Of a stretch of DNA of 64,000 nt, positions 44,320 through 55,115 are shown piece after piece. Under the pieces are notes generated by a model. That model saw only the letters and a list, made by a program, of their open reading frames with translations. It did no database searches and was not told the DNA's origin. The DNA comes from Tanypteryx hageni (lineage: Eukaryota; Arthropoda; Insecta; Odonata; Petaluridae): positions 190,906,370 through 190,970,369 of the forward strand of contig CM054115.1 of the NCBI GenBank assembly GCA_028673005.1, given 5' to 3'. The position numbers and the translations under genes are program-made. Positions within the stretch are counted from its first letter, which is position 1. Each line of letters opens with the position of its first letter.

Positions 44320-45003
44320 ACAGTTTCCAAGTGCGTTCTTTGAGATCGACAAATTTACGTAAAACTCCCCAATACTAAATTTCATCAAAATACGTCATGC
44401 AGTTCCCGAGTTGAAATAGATACATTGTAAGCTACATGTAGTTCTTCATGTAAATTGGTCATATTTACGTCAGATTTCAACCAAAATTGGAATCGGTCTA
44501 CAAATTTTAGTAAAACACCCCAATATCAAATAACATTAAAGTATGTCCAGCGGCTCCAGAGTTGTAGAGTATTTAATTATTTTTTTTTGAATGAACAACA
44601 GAACATCGAAAATCTTATACATACGAAGTACATTAATTTACTTTTCTTTAAATTATCGTAAACCTTACGTTTGGCGAGAAAAATTATTTGATAGAATATG
44701 GGTATTTAGTTATTTTATTGAAATTTTGTTCGCTCAGATTAGTATTTAACGAGATTCTTGCGAAATAATTTGTAAAATACAAGTAAGTATTTATGTAAAG
44801 TGGCCGTTGTTATGGTCCGATTTTAACCGAAATTGGAATCTGTCGATAAATGTTATCAAAAGTCCCAAATACCAAATTTCAACTAAGTACGTTCCAGAGT
44901 TACATGCGGAAGAACGGATGGACGGACGGGTGGACGGACGGACAGACGGAAACGACCTCCCCTATATGCGTTCACTTTCTGCACTTTGTGCAAAGAACGC
45001 ATA
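44320..45003 (+). repeat. Tandem-like repeat with terminal hairpin, related to the AGGCGTTCTTT family
   Basis: A unit of about 90 bp (AACCAAAATTGGAATCGGTC, ...CCCCAATATCAAAT, ...GTCCAGCGGCTCCAGAGTTG) occurs at about 44340-44420, 44465-44565 and 44815-44910 with drift. The end has GGACGGACGGG runs, CGACCTCCCC and hairpin TGCGTTCACTTT...AAAGAACGCA at 44967-45001, matching in layout the 3' ends at 17145, 36293 and 63236. Confidence 0.55.
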
Positions 45004-46214
45004 ATAATACAGAAGACAGACACCCTGGCGTCGCTGGAGACCCCATGGTATTAGGAGCGTTTCAATAGTGATGAAGGATCCGCTTAAAATAATTGATTTT
45101 ATTTTTAAACATTTTTCACCACAATATATAATTTATATATACAAATGTCTAGTCTCTCTCCTCATTTGCATAGATTATGTAAAAATGCCTTAGACATTTT
45201 TCCTCCAATCGTTTCCAAGACCGCTTTCTTCGTTGCGAGAGGGTAAAAATAGCAAGTTTCGATCAAGTATTTCTCCCTGATATTTTTCTTTTAAAACGCT
45301 TTATCAAACTGTTAATGCGAAACCTATTAGTTCTGATTTTTTTCCAAATAGAATTATAAAATTCCGGTCAAAAGTGCAAATTAGAGATAATACTGTAGGT
45401 AAATTGGTATAAACATATTCCAGAAATTCTTGATTGATTCTTGGTCATTAATGACGTGGCTCGTTAACTTTTTCGGGTAAAGCTGTTTATGACCAGTAGA
45501 TAAAACATTCAGTGATTTGCGCAAACACGCCGGATAAGGAAAAACATTTACAAATTAATGGCCCTCGCAATGGCGATGAATGATAGATTTGTACAGAAAT
45601 TGCATTGCAGATATTTTTAAAAAATGTGGTTATTTTCTCTTTAGTTTTTGCTGCTTTGATGATATATTTTTTCGGCCATCCGCATAATCTTTTCGCGGGC
45701 CTCTTAATTGTCGTGGACGTAAGGTTGGCGACCTTACTCTAAGTATACGATCGCCGTCTTTATTTTCGGAGACGCGATGAAGCAGCGAATTCGGGTATCG
45801 TCGACATTATCGCTAAATCCTCGTGCTGGAGCCATTCACGTGAATCATTTAAAGAAGTAAGAACACGATACGATACTAATTTCCGATTGCAAAATTATCC
45901 GCTCGTCGTCATTTTAATACTAATGAGTTAATCGCTGACCTCACGGCGTGGGTGCGTATAAACGCACGATTCGTGCGACGCACACGCAAGTGTCTCTCTG
46001 TCTGTCTCTTTCTGCATTCACTGTCTCTATCGCCAGTTCCTCTCTCTGATTCTCATTCCTCAACTGGCCACGCAATTGAATTTTTAGTCCGCGACCTGTT
46101 TCCTATCTCGCACCCTCATAGACACACGCCGTAGAATATCTATGACATAATGATTGCGCTTCGTGGACGAGAGGAAAATGGGGAAGAGAGAGAGGAAGAG
46201 AAAAAGAGAGGAAT
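45004..46214. other. No recognised gene; short purine tract at the right
   Basis: Mostly AT-rich, slightly GC-richer at 45700-46100; 46160-46215 is GA-rich and precedes an R3 fragment, as for the other R3 copies. Confidence 0.4.
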
Positions 46215-46295
46215 AGAGATATTTATGTGTGTTATTAAGGACGAGATTGGGATTATGCAGTCCCCTTCCCACCTAACACCAATGTCATTACATAT
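46215..46295 (-). repeat. Dispersed repeat R3, fragment (copy 3)
   Basis: GACGAGATTGGGATTATGCAGTCC...CCACCTAACACCAATGTCATTACAT follows the first 80 bp of R3 copies 1 and 2 with substitutions. Confidence 0.5.
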
Positions 46296-46339
46296 ATACA
46301 GGGTATACTATACTGTAGGCCTATTTTCAAGATTTCTGT

Positions 46340-46594
46340 TTGTCTACTTGTGTTTATTGGCAAAAATAAGTGGCATATTTAACCCAATGTGGAAAAAATA
46401 TAATATTCCTAAAATGGCAAAAATTAGTGATTATTTTACTCCATTATTGTTCCATAATGAGAAAACGAAAATCGGTGCAGAGGAGAAATGTTTTTAATTA
46501 AAGAATCAATTCCCATGCTAAAATAATTCTCTGAAAAAGTAATGGTTTTTCAAGTAGAGATGAAATGCTTGCAGAATGCAAACACCAATTACTA

Positions 46595-46595
<1 letters not shown>
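46340..46595 (+). mobile_element. Helitron-like repeat H1, copy e (5' truncated)
   Basis: Ends with hairpin GCTTGCAGAATGCAAAC, 8 bases, CTAG (46592-46595), then a TA tract. The body blocks CCCAATGTGGAAAAA and GAAAATCGGTGCAGAGG fit copy d. Confidence 0.65.

Positions 46596-46649
<54 letters not shown>
46596..46649. repeat. (TA)n microsatellite
   Basis: Perfect run after the CTAG end of copy e, followed by the H1 linker AGACGTTTCATACAGAGGAG. Confidence 0.95.
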
Positions 46650-46651
<2 letters not shown>

Positions 46652-46692
46652 ATTATGTATAGACGTTTCATACAGAGGAGGAGTAACATATA

Positions 46693-47045
46693 ACATATAT
46701 ATAGGAGGATACTAATGTTTAGGCACTTCCAGAAAAGCGAATTTTTTTTGTCGGTAGGATTATGTGCAAAACCAACTAGAAAAAACTAAAATCTTAAAAA
46801 AGATCTACAATGCGGCCGCTAAAAATTCGAAATTTACAACTAATTTTCAAGGTATTTATAGTTATATGTATTTCCGGATGTGCTATGAAGCATACATTTT
46901 TTATAGGTAGAATTTGTAAAAAAACGAAATTGGGATTATAAAAAAATTGATATTTTAATTTGTCTGGCAGTTAAAAATTCCTGAAGTATAACAAATAGGT
47001 AAAGTTTAGATATTAGGGGGCTAGATAGGGAGCTGAAATTTTAAT
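46693..47045 (+). mobile_element. Helitron-like repeat H1, copy f1 (5' part)
   Basis: Begins AGGAGGATACTAATGTTTAGGCACTTCCAGAAAAGCG. It is the reverse complement of the distal parts of copies g (48400-48545) and h (54370-54500), and is cut by module P3. Confidence 0.6.
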
Positions 47046-47175
47046 GCCTTCCTCTATCGCTGTGGACGTACACAACCGTATGGTAAGTGTTCACTAGCTC
47101 CTTCCTATCCCTCTGAATCTCTCGTTGCTTTTATTTTATTATATTTTCTCTATTTCCGTATCGTTATATATGTAT
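47046..47175 (+). repeat. Short element P3 (degenerate relative of P1/P2)
   Basis: CTGTGGACGTACACAACC, GTAAGTGTTCACTAGCTCC, and TTTTCTCTATTTCCGTATCGTTATATATG follow the order of P1/P2. The hammerhead-like 5' part is missing. Confidence 0.4.
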
Positions 47176-47181
47176 ATAACT

Positions 47182-47775
47182 AAAACTTCGCAATTGTTTG
47201 AACAAATTTTAAATGTTTATGTATTTCCAAATGTTATAAGTACCTGAAATTTTTTAAAAAGATAGAATTTGTAAAATACCAGGTAAAGATTATAGAAATT
47301 TGGTTATTTTTATTTGTTTGACTGTTATAAATTCTTAAAAGTTAACCAATTAGGTAAATGTTTAGGTACTTCGGGTAGAGCTACGAAAATAAAATCTTTA
47401 AGTTATTTAGATCTTAGTGCACATGCACAAAGAATCATTTGAATATTTCCTTGAAATTCTTATTGCGGCCGTTATACGTTTTTAAATTATAAACAATTAG
47501 ATAAATAGTATATAACTTCTAGATGAGATAGAATGCTAAATTTGGTTGAAAGATAGGGCATTAGTGCACCACAATGGAAAATGATAATATTCATAAATTA
47601 CAAATTTTAGGTATCGTTTTAATAAAATATGATTCCATAAGGAAAGAACGAAAATTGGTACATAGGTGATATCTTTTGAATTAAAAAATATTTCTAATGA
47701 TGAAATATATCTCTGAAAAATTAATGTTATTCATGGTAAGGTGAGATGCTTACAGAATGCAAGCACAAATTACTT
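47182..47775 (+). mobile_element. Helitron-like repeat H1, copy f2
   Basis: Runs to GGTGAGATGCTTACAGAATGCAAGCACAAATTACTTG, a mutated hairpin plus CTTG. It faces copy g tail-to-tail across about 50 bp, so the two form a large inverted repeat. Confidence 0.65.
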
Positions 47776-47823
47776 GTATATCATATAGCTGTATCCTCCT
47801 CTGTAAGGAACGTCTACATACCG

Positions 47824-48562
47824 ATACTAATTGAAGGTGCTTGAATTCTGCAAGAATTTCATCTTACCTTGGAAAAAATTAATTTTTCAGAGAGTTATTT
47901 TATCATTGGAAATATTTTTTTTAATTCAAATATTTCTCCTCTCCACCGATTTTAGTTTTTTCCTTATGGAGCAATAATTGGTAAAACTAATCACTAAAAT
48001 TTGAAATTTTAAAAATATTATTATTTTTCAACATTTAATTAATAATGCCACACATTTCTGCCAAATTTTAAAGTTGTATCGCATTTAAAAGTGAAATAAC
48101 ATTTATCTAATTGTTGAAAATTTTTAAAAAATTTTAATGTCCGCAATAACAATTTCATGGAGATATTGAAATATTTTACCTTCAATTACACTGCCCTAAA
48201 TAAATTAAAAATTTCAGCTCCCAAGCTCGCCCCGTAGTTTCTGAATATTTACCTATTTGTTTAAACTTGAGAATTTTTACTGACAAACAAATTAAAATAT
48301 AAAAAATTATATAATCGCTATTTCGTTTTTTTACAAATTCTACCTATAAAATAGTTTCAGCTCCGTAGCACATTCGGAAATACATAAACCTTGAAAATTT
48401 GTTTAAACAATTGCGAATTTTTAGCGACCGCATTGTTGAACTTTTCCAAGATTTCCGTTTTTTCTAGTCGGTTTTGCACAAAAAAAACCTCGAAAATTCG
48501 AATCTTCAGACCTTCTGGAAGTGTCTAAAAATTAGTTTCATCCTATATCATTATATATAAAT
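47824..48562 (-). mobile_element. Helitron-like repeat H1, copy g (host of the nested hATs)
   Basis: Starts ACTAATTGAAGGTGCTTG and runs through the complete H1 block order to GTGTCTAAAAATTAGTTTCATCC, then linker sequence TATCATTATATATA. The linker resumes at about 53427 as CATACGATCCTTACAGAGGAGG, showing that everything between is a later insertion. Confidence 0.75.
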
Positions 48563-48844
48563 CGGTGGTTCCCAACCTGGGATACATGTACCCCCAAGGG
48601 TTACGTGAAGCCCAATCAAGGGGTACGTGAGATCAAGGGCGATACGAGGAATTTTGGCGCCCAAGACAAAATAGCACTCCAGTGCTCTCTTATATTAATT
48701 TTTATTGAGATATTTACAAAGTACGTATTAATTAATCCACCGCTGTGTAAACATTTTTGATAATGAAGAAGTATAAGGGATGCCATAAAGATTCTAGTCT
48801 GTTACTCCATATAACTTGGTATCCAAAATTTATTCACTTGCAAT

Positions 48845-51800
48845 TAGAGATGAGTGCTCGAATCCACTTACCCCTCCGAATCCACCGAATCTCAATGGAT
48901 TCGAAGGATTCGGAGATTCGATGTGGATTCGACTGGATTCGAAAAACGCGGATTAATGTAGTTCAAGATCGCGCCACCATTTTTTTGTTGCACTTTGCTA
49001 AATCACCCATCTATATTCAACCAGTTTCGTTGTATCTCACAAAAAATAGGTGAAAGAAACTCACAATGGGGTCACTCTCACACGGATAATCATACGTGTT
49101 CCGTAGCCGTAGTAAAACATTTTTGATATTAATTCCATGGATAGCTCGTAGGTTAGCAGTTATTGCCAACCTACGGATTTTTCGTCAAAACGAGTTCATT
49201 TTTTCTTACCGGCTGGCAAAAAAAACATTACGTATGTTATAACATGTGATGCTGCTTAGTATGAATTTCTGGATTAATTTAAGGAACAATTATTAAGAGT
49301 TGAAACATATTTTTACTTACGATTCAGCATAAACAGATTCTTTTATGTTAGCTTTAGAGGCTGTTACCACGCGTTGGTAACACTGAAATTGACACATTCT
49401 CGTCGTCCCTAGAAGTGAAATCACGTCATTGATGTACCGGTTCTTATTATATTGGTTTCATGATTCTGAACTTTAGTTTCGAATGTTTAAATTCAATCAG
49501 AATTATGTCAGAAACTTGGGGACACTATACCATCAGTGAAGACGATAGAAGATACGCGAAATGCATGTATTTTGGCTTGCGCATTTCGAGAGGTGGTAAA
49601 AGCATGACCACCACAACTTTAAAGAGACATTTAAAGTAATATGCCGGTTTGATTGAAAGGCAGAAAGTGAGGGAGTGTTGTCAACCCTTACAAATTGATG
49701 TGAGGGAATAACGGAATGCAGAGGAAGTTGATCCTCATTCAAGTGCTTCAACTCCTTCCACTTCGAGTGCTTCCGTCACTCCATTAAGTTCCCCAAACAG
49801 TGAAAGCAGGTTTTTTGAGGAACCAAAGAAATTGAAAAGTGATGCCAAACAGCAAACATTGAAGGAAGCGTTCTATCGTTACCAGAAGTTTAAACCTGGT
49901 GACCGAAGGAGTGAGATGATTACAAAATTAATTGCACAAATGATATGTGTAGACAATCAGCCATTCAGTTTAGTGGAAGATAAAGGCTTCCGCGCTTTAA
50001 TTTCGCATCTAGAGCCTCGATATACCATTCCAACTAGAAAACACTTATCTGCTTTTGTGATTTTCAATTTTTATGACCAAGCAAGAAGTGAAGTTATGAA
50101 CTTATTGAACTCCACCCACCCCGTGTCAATCACTACAGACATGTGGACTTCAACGGCAAACGACAGCTACATGAGCATAACGGCACATTTTGTGAGTGAC
50201 ATTCATGCATTGAAACATCTTTGCCTTGATGTTGTTCCATTCCCGGAGGTTTCGCATAGTGGGGATAAGATTAAGAACTTTCTGGTTCAGTGTCTGGAAG
50301 AGTGGAAGATAGCAGACAAAGTCTCTTATGTTGTCTGTGACAATAGGAGAAATATTGTGGCTGCTGGCAATTCTTCTCCTTATCAGGGAGTTCCTTGTTT
50401 AGCCCATACATTTCAGCTAACTGTAAAAGATGGACTATAAAACCAAAAGGCGGTCAACATTCTGGCAGGTATATCTTGGTGGATTGTAGGGCATTTCAAA
50501 CCCCCGTGCCAGGCAACAAGTGTGCTAAAAAATGCCAAAAACAACTAGGAATGAAAGTTCACCGAGTTATACAAGATGAACCTACTAGGTGGGATTCTAC
50601 GTATTTCAACAGATTACTAGAACAAAGAAATGCCATAACTCTAGCTGCAGCAGATACCTAACTTCCGACAGAGCTTTCAATGTTTCAGTGGGATTTGATG
50701 GGTGATGGAAATATTTCAGGAGGCCACGAAGACTGTCAGCAGTGAACATGTGACAGCTTCTGAAATTATTCCGATAATAAATAGTACCATTGAAGCAATA
50801 AAGAATGAAAGCTTCGTACGAGTAGCAGAGCTGAAGAATGAACTTGTGTCTTCCTTGAAACTGAGGTACAATGACTTGGAAACAAATGAGGTTTATGCTA
50901 CTTCCACCCTCCTATATCCACGACTCAAGGGTAGCTGTTTTACGTCTGCAGATAATTTGATCCAGGCCAAATCTAAACTACTGGAGAGAATGAAGCAAAT
51001 CACATTGAAAAATAAAAGCAAGATAGGTGTATCAAAATGTGAATAATTTGACTAAAAATAATTCATTTATAATTTTATATATTAAAAGTTTTCTTTTTTA
51101 GAAATACATACATGCATCAACTGACTTTTTATTTTTAAAGAATTTCTGTTCTAGGTATAGGTATCTTAATTTTATACTCTCATGCCTTCCTAAAAAAATG
51201 CATGTTGTTTTTAAAATTCACAGTCTTGAGTGTTGTTTGTAAATTGAGCAAATTGAATCTCCCTTGAAAATCTTTCCATTCCATCATTTTTTTCTTATTT
51301 TTGTTTCAGAAAACAAGCGTTGAAGTTGAGCACAAAACAACTGCCAGTAAGCATGGCATGGGGGCTCATTATTAAAAAATCATGAAGCCCCAGTCTGAAA
51401 TAGTTGAATACATGGATGAAGAGCAACAGCTGAATTTGTATTTGAGAGAAGAAATTCTTTCTCCTCAAATTGAGCCACTAACATACTAGAGAAATAATAC
51501 AGCATATCCAACCCTGAGGATGTTAAGTAGTGAATTTCTTTATATCCCTGCTGCAACTGTATCATCAGAAAGACTATTCAGTACTGCTGGGCTGGTGTGT
51601 GACCGAAAACGTTGTCGATTAGACCCAGAACGCTTGAGAATGTTAATTTTCCTGAATAAAAATTTGGATGTCAATAAGAGACATGCACCCAATTTATTTC
51701 ATGACCCAGATTTTCTTTTGACATGCAACATTTTCGGGTGTTTCCAATGGAGGCTTTTCGAATATTTACCTGTTAATTTTGATGTTGAATAAATCAATTA

Positions 51801-51942
51801 TTTTCATTAAACACAGTTAAGAAAAATGCATAATTAAAATGAAGTTGGTAAAGATAGATTCGATACAGGATTCGAATCAAATCCCTCTTAGATTCGATTC
51901 GAGATTCGGATTCGAGGAAAATGTGGATTCGACCCATCTCTA
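48845..51942 (+). mobile_element. Inner hAT element with BED-finger transposase (hAT-C)
   Basis: Termini TAGAGATGAGTGCTCGAATC and (reverse-complement) TAGAGATGGGTCGAATCCAC share TAGAGATG-G and TCGAATCCAC. The flanking duplication CTTGCAAT is perfect (48837-48844, 51943-51950). Subterminal regions on both sides are dense in GGATTCGA words. At 3.1 kb it is close to the autonomous length of hAT elements. It is the youngest of the three nested elements. Confidence 0.95.
49505..51792 (+). pseudogene. hAT transposase of the inner element (BED finger + hAT core), broken
   Basis: It starts at ATG 49505. A BED-finger-like N-terminus (AKCMYFGLRISRGGK...LKRHL) has Phe in place of the second zinc Cys. 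In-frame stops follow near 49637 and 49709. The core from 49832 has ITTDMWTSTANDSYMSITAHF (first catalytic Asp), VVCDNRRNIVAA (second Asp) and PCLAHTFQL (CxxH). Beyond a stop at 50438 and a shift near 50520 come RVIQDEPTRWDSTYF, then STLLYPRLK, and finally IPAATVSSERLFSTAG...RKRCRLDPERLRMLIFLNKNL, the dimerisation domain. A possible intron lies at about 51027-51309 (GTGTAT...TTTGTTTCAG). Confidence 0.9.
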
Positions 51943-52829
51943 CTTGCAATTAATACATAGATAAATAATCAGGATAGCGCCCCCAAAACTTTGGTGCCCC
52001 GGACAGCCGCCCGGCTCTCCCGTAGATCGGGCCGGCCCTGCGTCAGATATTTGGTAAATAAAAATTTTATCCTATTGAAAAATTCAAAAGTTATTACACG
52101 ATGTCTTCGAAAATCGCTATACTTATTTTGTCTACCTCTTTTCCTCATCGAAGCTAATTAAATTCAATATAATATATTGTTAGCTTTTCTGATAGTTGGA
52201 TTTGTTTTTGGCCATTTAAACAATGAAAATCACGACGTTATCACTAATTTGAAATTTAAAAATCCTAAAGAGATAAGTCAGGGTTTTTTAGTTTGAATTT
52301 TCGCCTATAGATAAAACAAACTTTCAATATAAAAGTGCAATGCAGTTTCAAGCCACTTGCCTTTAAGATACACTCAATTTTTACTAAAATATGTTGTCGT
52401 ATTATACGAGCTTCAATTCATAAACTGCATTTAATAGTAATGTGTGACAACCATACGAATATTACGATTTTCAATTCTCAAAAAAGTGATGTTTTCATTT
52501 GGTGAGTCGATATAGTAATCAAGTCGTGAATTGAAAATTTGTAGCAAATTTATGAAGACGGTTGAAAAATATTACAAATATTTGCATTTATTTCCTATTT
52601 TGTTTATTTTGTATGCACATTATTATTATGTATAAAAGTCTTATTCTGTTTGTAATAATAGTACATTAAAGACCTGGGAGTAACAGCTAACATAGAAGCA
52701 TAACAGCAATATTTAGTACTGAAAAGAAAACTTGAGACAATCTCTTTTATAAATCCTATAATTAAAAATCTGAAAGATACATTTGAATGAATCATCCCGA
52801 CTGACCAAATTAGTGAAATTTGGGTAAGA

Positions 52830-53184
52830 AATTCTTTTTATATTGAGTTAGAAAAAATAAGCGACCCTGACAGAGCAAAGGACGAGTTTATTGAACTGCG
52901 AAATAATCAGTAACTCCGTATTGATTTTGAATCTATGAAATTACATAAATTTTGGTGTACACTGGGAGAAGCATATACAATTCCTATTAAACGAGCTTAC
53001 AGGGCTTTAGTTCCGTTTTTTTACCACTTATATTTGCTAATCAGGATACTCCGTCCTCTTTTCAATCAAAATCAAAGCGAGGAACAAACTGTAGGCTGAA
53101 TATTATATGCGTGTATCTCTCTCGAAAACTTTACCAAAAATAAAACTGCTAGTGGACAGTAAACAAGATCAAGTTTCTCACTAA
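52830..53184 (+). pseudogene. ZBED5-like hAT transposase C-terminus of the outer element
   Basis: Frame 3 from about 52870 reads DRAKDEFIELRNNQ-stop-LRIDFES...LHKFWCTLGEAYTIPIKRAYRALVPFF. After one extra T it continues in frame 1 as TTYIC-stop-SGYSVLFSIKIKARNKL. This is the pattern LxxFW...Y...LxxxALRxLLPFxTTYLCExGFSxLxxIKxKxRxxL of ZBED5/FAM200-type hAT proteins. At least two stops and one shift make it clearly older than the inner transposase. Confidence 0.75.
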
Positions 53185-53555
53185 TAAGTTTGGTGTTTAT
53201 GTTTTAATTAAATGTATTTGTTTGTTCTGATAAATCATTTATTAAAATTTTTATTTTAATCATGTACCTAATATACTATTCTTTAAGAAAAGGCTGTTTA
53301 TTTCTTGTATATACATGGTAAACTGTTAAATTTACCTCCAATAAAAAAATTAAGAAGGGGTTACGTGAAGTTTTACTTAAAGCCAGGGGGGTACGTTGAA
53401 CGAAAATGGTTGGGATCCGCAGATACATACGATCCTTACAGAGGAGGAGTAACATATAACATCATTATATATAGACGCTTTATACAGAGGAGGGTTATCT
53501 ATTATATATAGACGCTTGTTACGGAGGAGTGTATAGTGTGTATATATATATATAT

Positions 53556-54505
53556 ATAAGTAGTTGGTGCTTGCATTTTGCAAGCATTTCATCTCACCAT
53601 TTTATTCGGGTGAAGAAAAACAGTTGCTACAATAAAGTCCCAAGCACTTTGTACCTACGATTTTAGTTTTCGAGAAAAAATTGTAAATACGTAATAACCC
53701 GTTAAAAATACGTATATCAATCGGAAATTTTATTCCCTTACCCTTATATAATCTGTAAGGTATGGATTAAAATATTTATCCATACGAAGGATAAAATTTG
53801 CTACGAAGTGATTACAAAAGCTCATTCCTACTAATTATAGTTTCCGGGATAAAAATTATTAAACTTTATTCATGGGAAATATTTCTTTAATTCAAAAGAC
53901 TTGTTCTCTGCACCTATTTTCGTTTTATCCATATTCAACAATCATGAAGTAAAACAATCACTAATATTTGCAATTTTAGGAATATTATACTTTTTCACAT
54001 TCGGTTAATAATGCGACATATTTGTGCCAAATTTTAAATTTGTAGCACATTTAGAAGTGAAATAACATTTATCTAAAGGTTTAAATTTTAATAATTTTTA
54101 ACGGCCGCAATAACAAATTCATGGAAACATTGAAATCTTTATTCGTTTACATAGAATAAGCTATAAATAATTGAAAAATTTCATCTCCCTAATTTGCCCC
54201 GTAGTATCTAAACATTTATATATTTGGTTAAACATTAAGAATTTGTAACTGCCAAACAAAATAAAATATCAAAATTTGTATAACCCCTATTTCGTTTTTT
54301 ATAAATTCTACCTAATAAAAAAATTACAGCTCAGTAGATAAACTTTGAAAATTTGTTTAAACAATTTCGAATTTTTAGCAGCGGCATTTATGAACTTTTC
54401 AAAATTTTCGTTTTTTCCAGCCTATTTTGCGTAAAATTCTACAAATAAAAAAAAATCGAGTCTGCCGCTTTTCTGGACGTGTCTAAAGATTAGTATCCTC
54501 CTATA
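53556..54505 (-). mobile_element. Helitron-like repeat H1, copy h
   Basis: Begins AGTAGTTGGTGCTTGCATTTTGCAAGCATTTCATCTCACC (hairpin intact, CTAG changed to GTAG). An unusual insert follows at 53600-53850, then the standard blocks from GAAATATTTCTTTAATTCAAAAGAC to GTGTCTAAAGATTAGTATCC at about 54500. Linker sequence with two GGAGG/TTATATATAGACGC repeats precedes it (53425-53555). Confidence 0.65.
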
Positions 54506-54573
54506 TATATGTTATAGGTATCATTATATATAGACGTTCCTTACAGAGGAGGATATAACATACATATACCATA

Positions 54574-55115
54574 CTAGTAGAAAGTGCTTGCATTCTGTAA
54601 GCATATCTTCTCACCTTAAAAAAACATTAATTTTTCAGACAAATATTTCATCATTACAAATATTTTTTTAATTATAAAGATTTCACCTTCGCAGCGATTT
54701 TCGTTTTTCCCTTATGTAAAAATAATAGATTAAAACAATCCCCAAACTTTACAATTTTAAGAATTTTATACTTTCTTCATTATGGGGTACTAATGCTACA
54801 CATTTCTGCCAAAATTTAAAGATGTAGCACTTCTAGAAGTGAAATAATATTTTTCTATTTGTTTAAATTTTAAACATTTTTAACGGCCGCCGCAATATAT
54901 TTATGGATAGTTTCAAATTTTTATTTGTGCAAATTCACTACTCTGTAAATAACTTGAAAATTTGAGCCTCCTAGCTTATCCCTTAGTACCTAAACAGTTA
55001 TCTATTTGTTTAAATTTTAAGAATTTTTAATGGTAACACAAATTAGAATTCCAAAATTTCAATAATCCCTATTTCGTTTTTTTACAAATCCTACCTCTAA
55101 AAAAATTTCAGTGCA
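54574..55115 (-). mobile_element. Helitron-like repeat H1, copy i (truncated)
   Basis: Starts ACTAGTAGAAAGTGCTTGCATTCTGTAAGC, directly after a linker copy (AGACGTTCCTTACAGAGGAG at 54533-54552). It keeps the standard blocks to CTACCTCTAAAAAAATTTCAG at about 55110, then stops. Confidence 0.7.

Larger units (their letters stand above)
48634..52040. mobile_element. Middle element: hAT MITE (about 0.3 kb) interrupted by the inner hAT
   Basis: Right end reverse-complemented is CAGGGCCGGCCCGATC, continuing to CCAAAGTTTTGGGGGCGC. The left end CAAGGGCGATACGAGG continues to AATTTTGGCGCCC. Flanking 8-mers CGTGAGAT (48626-48633) and CGTCAGAT (52041-52048) match at 7 of 8. Without the inner element it is about 300 bp and non-coding. 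Confidence 0.75.
48563..53422 (+). mobile_element. Outer hAT element (hAT-E), interrupted
   Basis: Left end CGGTGGTTCCCAACC and right end (reverse-complement) CTGCGGATCCCAACC match at 12 of 15; the consensus hAT form is CAGTGGTTCCCAACC. Subterminal GGGTTACGTGA words occur on both sides (48599 and 53358). The flanking 8-mers ATATAAAT and ATACATAC match at only 5 of 8, as expected for an old copy. The H1 linker continues across the insertion. Its own sequence is about 1.45 kb and includes a ZBED-like transposase C-terminus. Confidence 0.75.

Noticed and set aside
44905..44955. CRISPR-like array from GGACGG repeats
   Set aside because: Short simple repeat in a eukaryotic transposon fragment; no spacers or constant repeats.
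8018..55115. H1 repeats as satellite DNA
   Set aside because: Copies are dispersed, in both orientations, with a shared hairpin-CTAGT terminus; a mobile element fits better than a tandem satellite.
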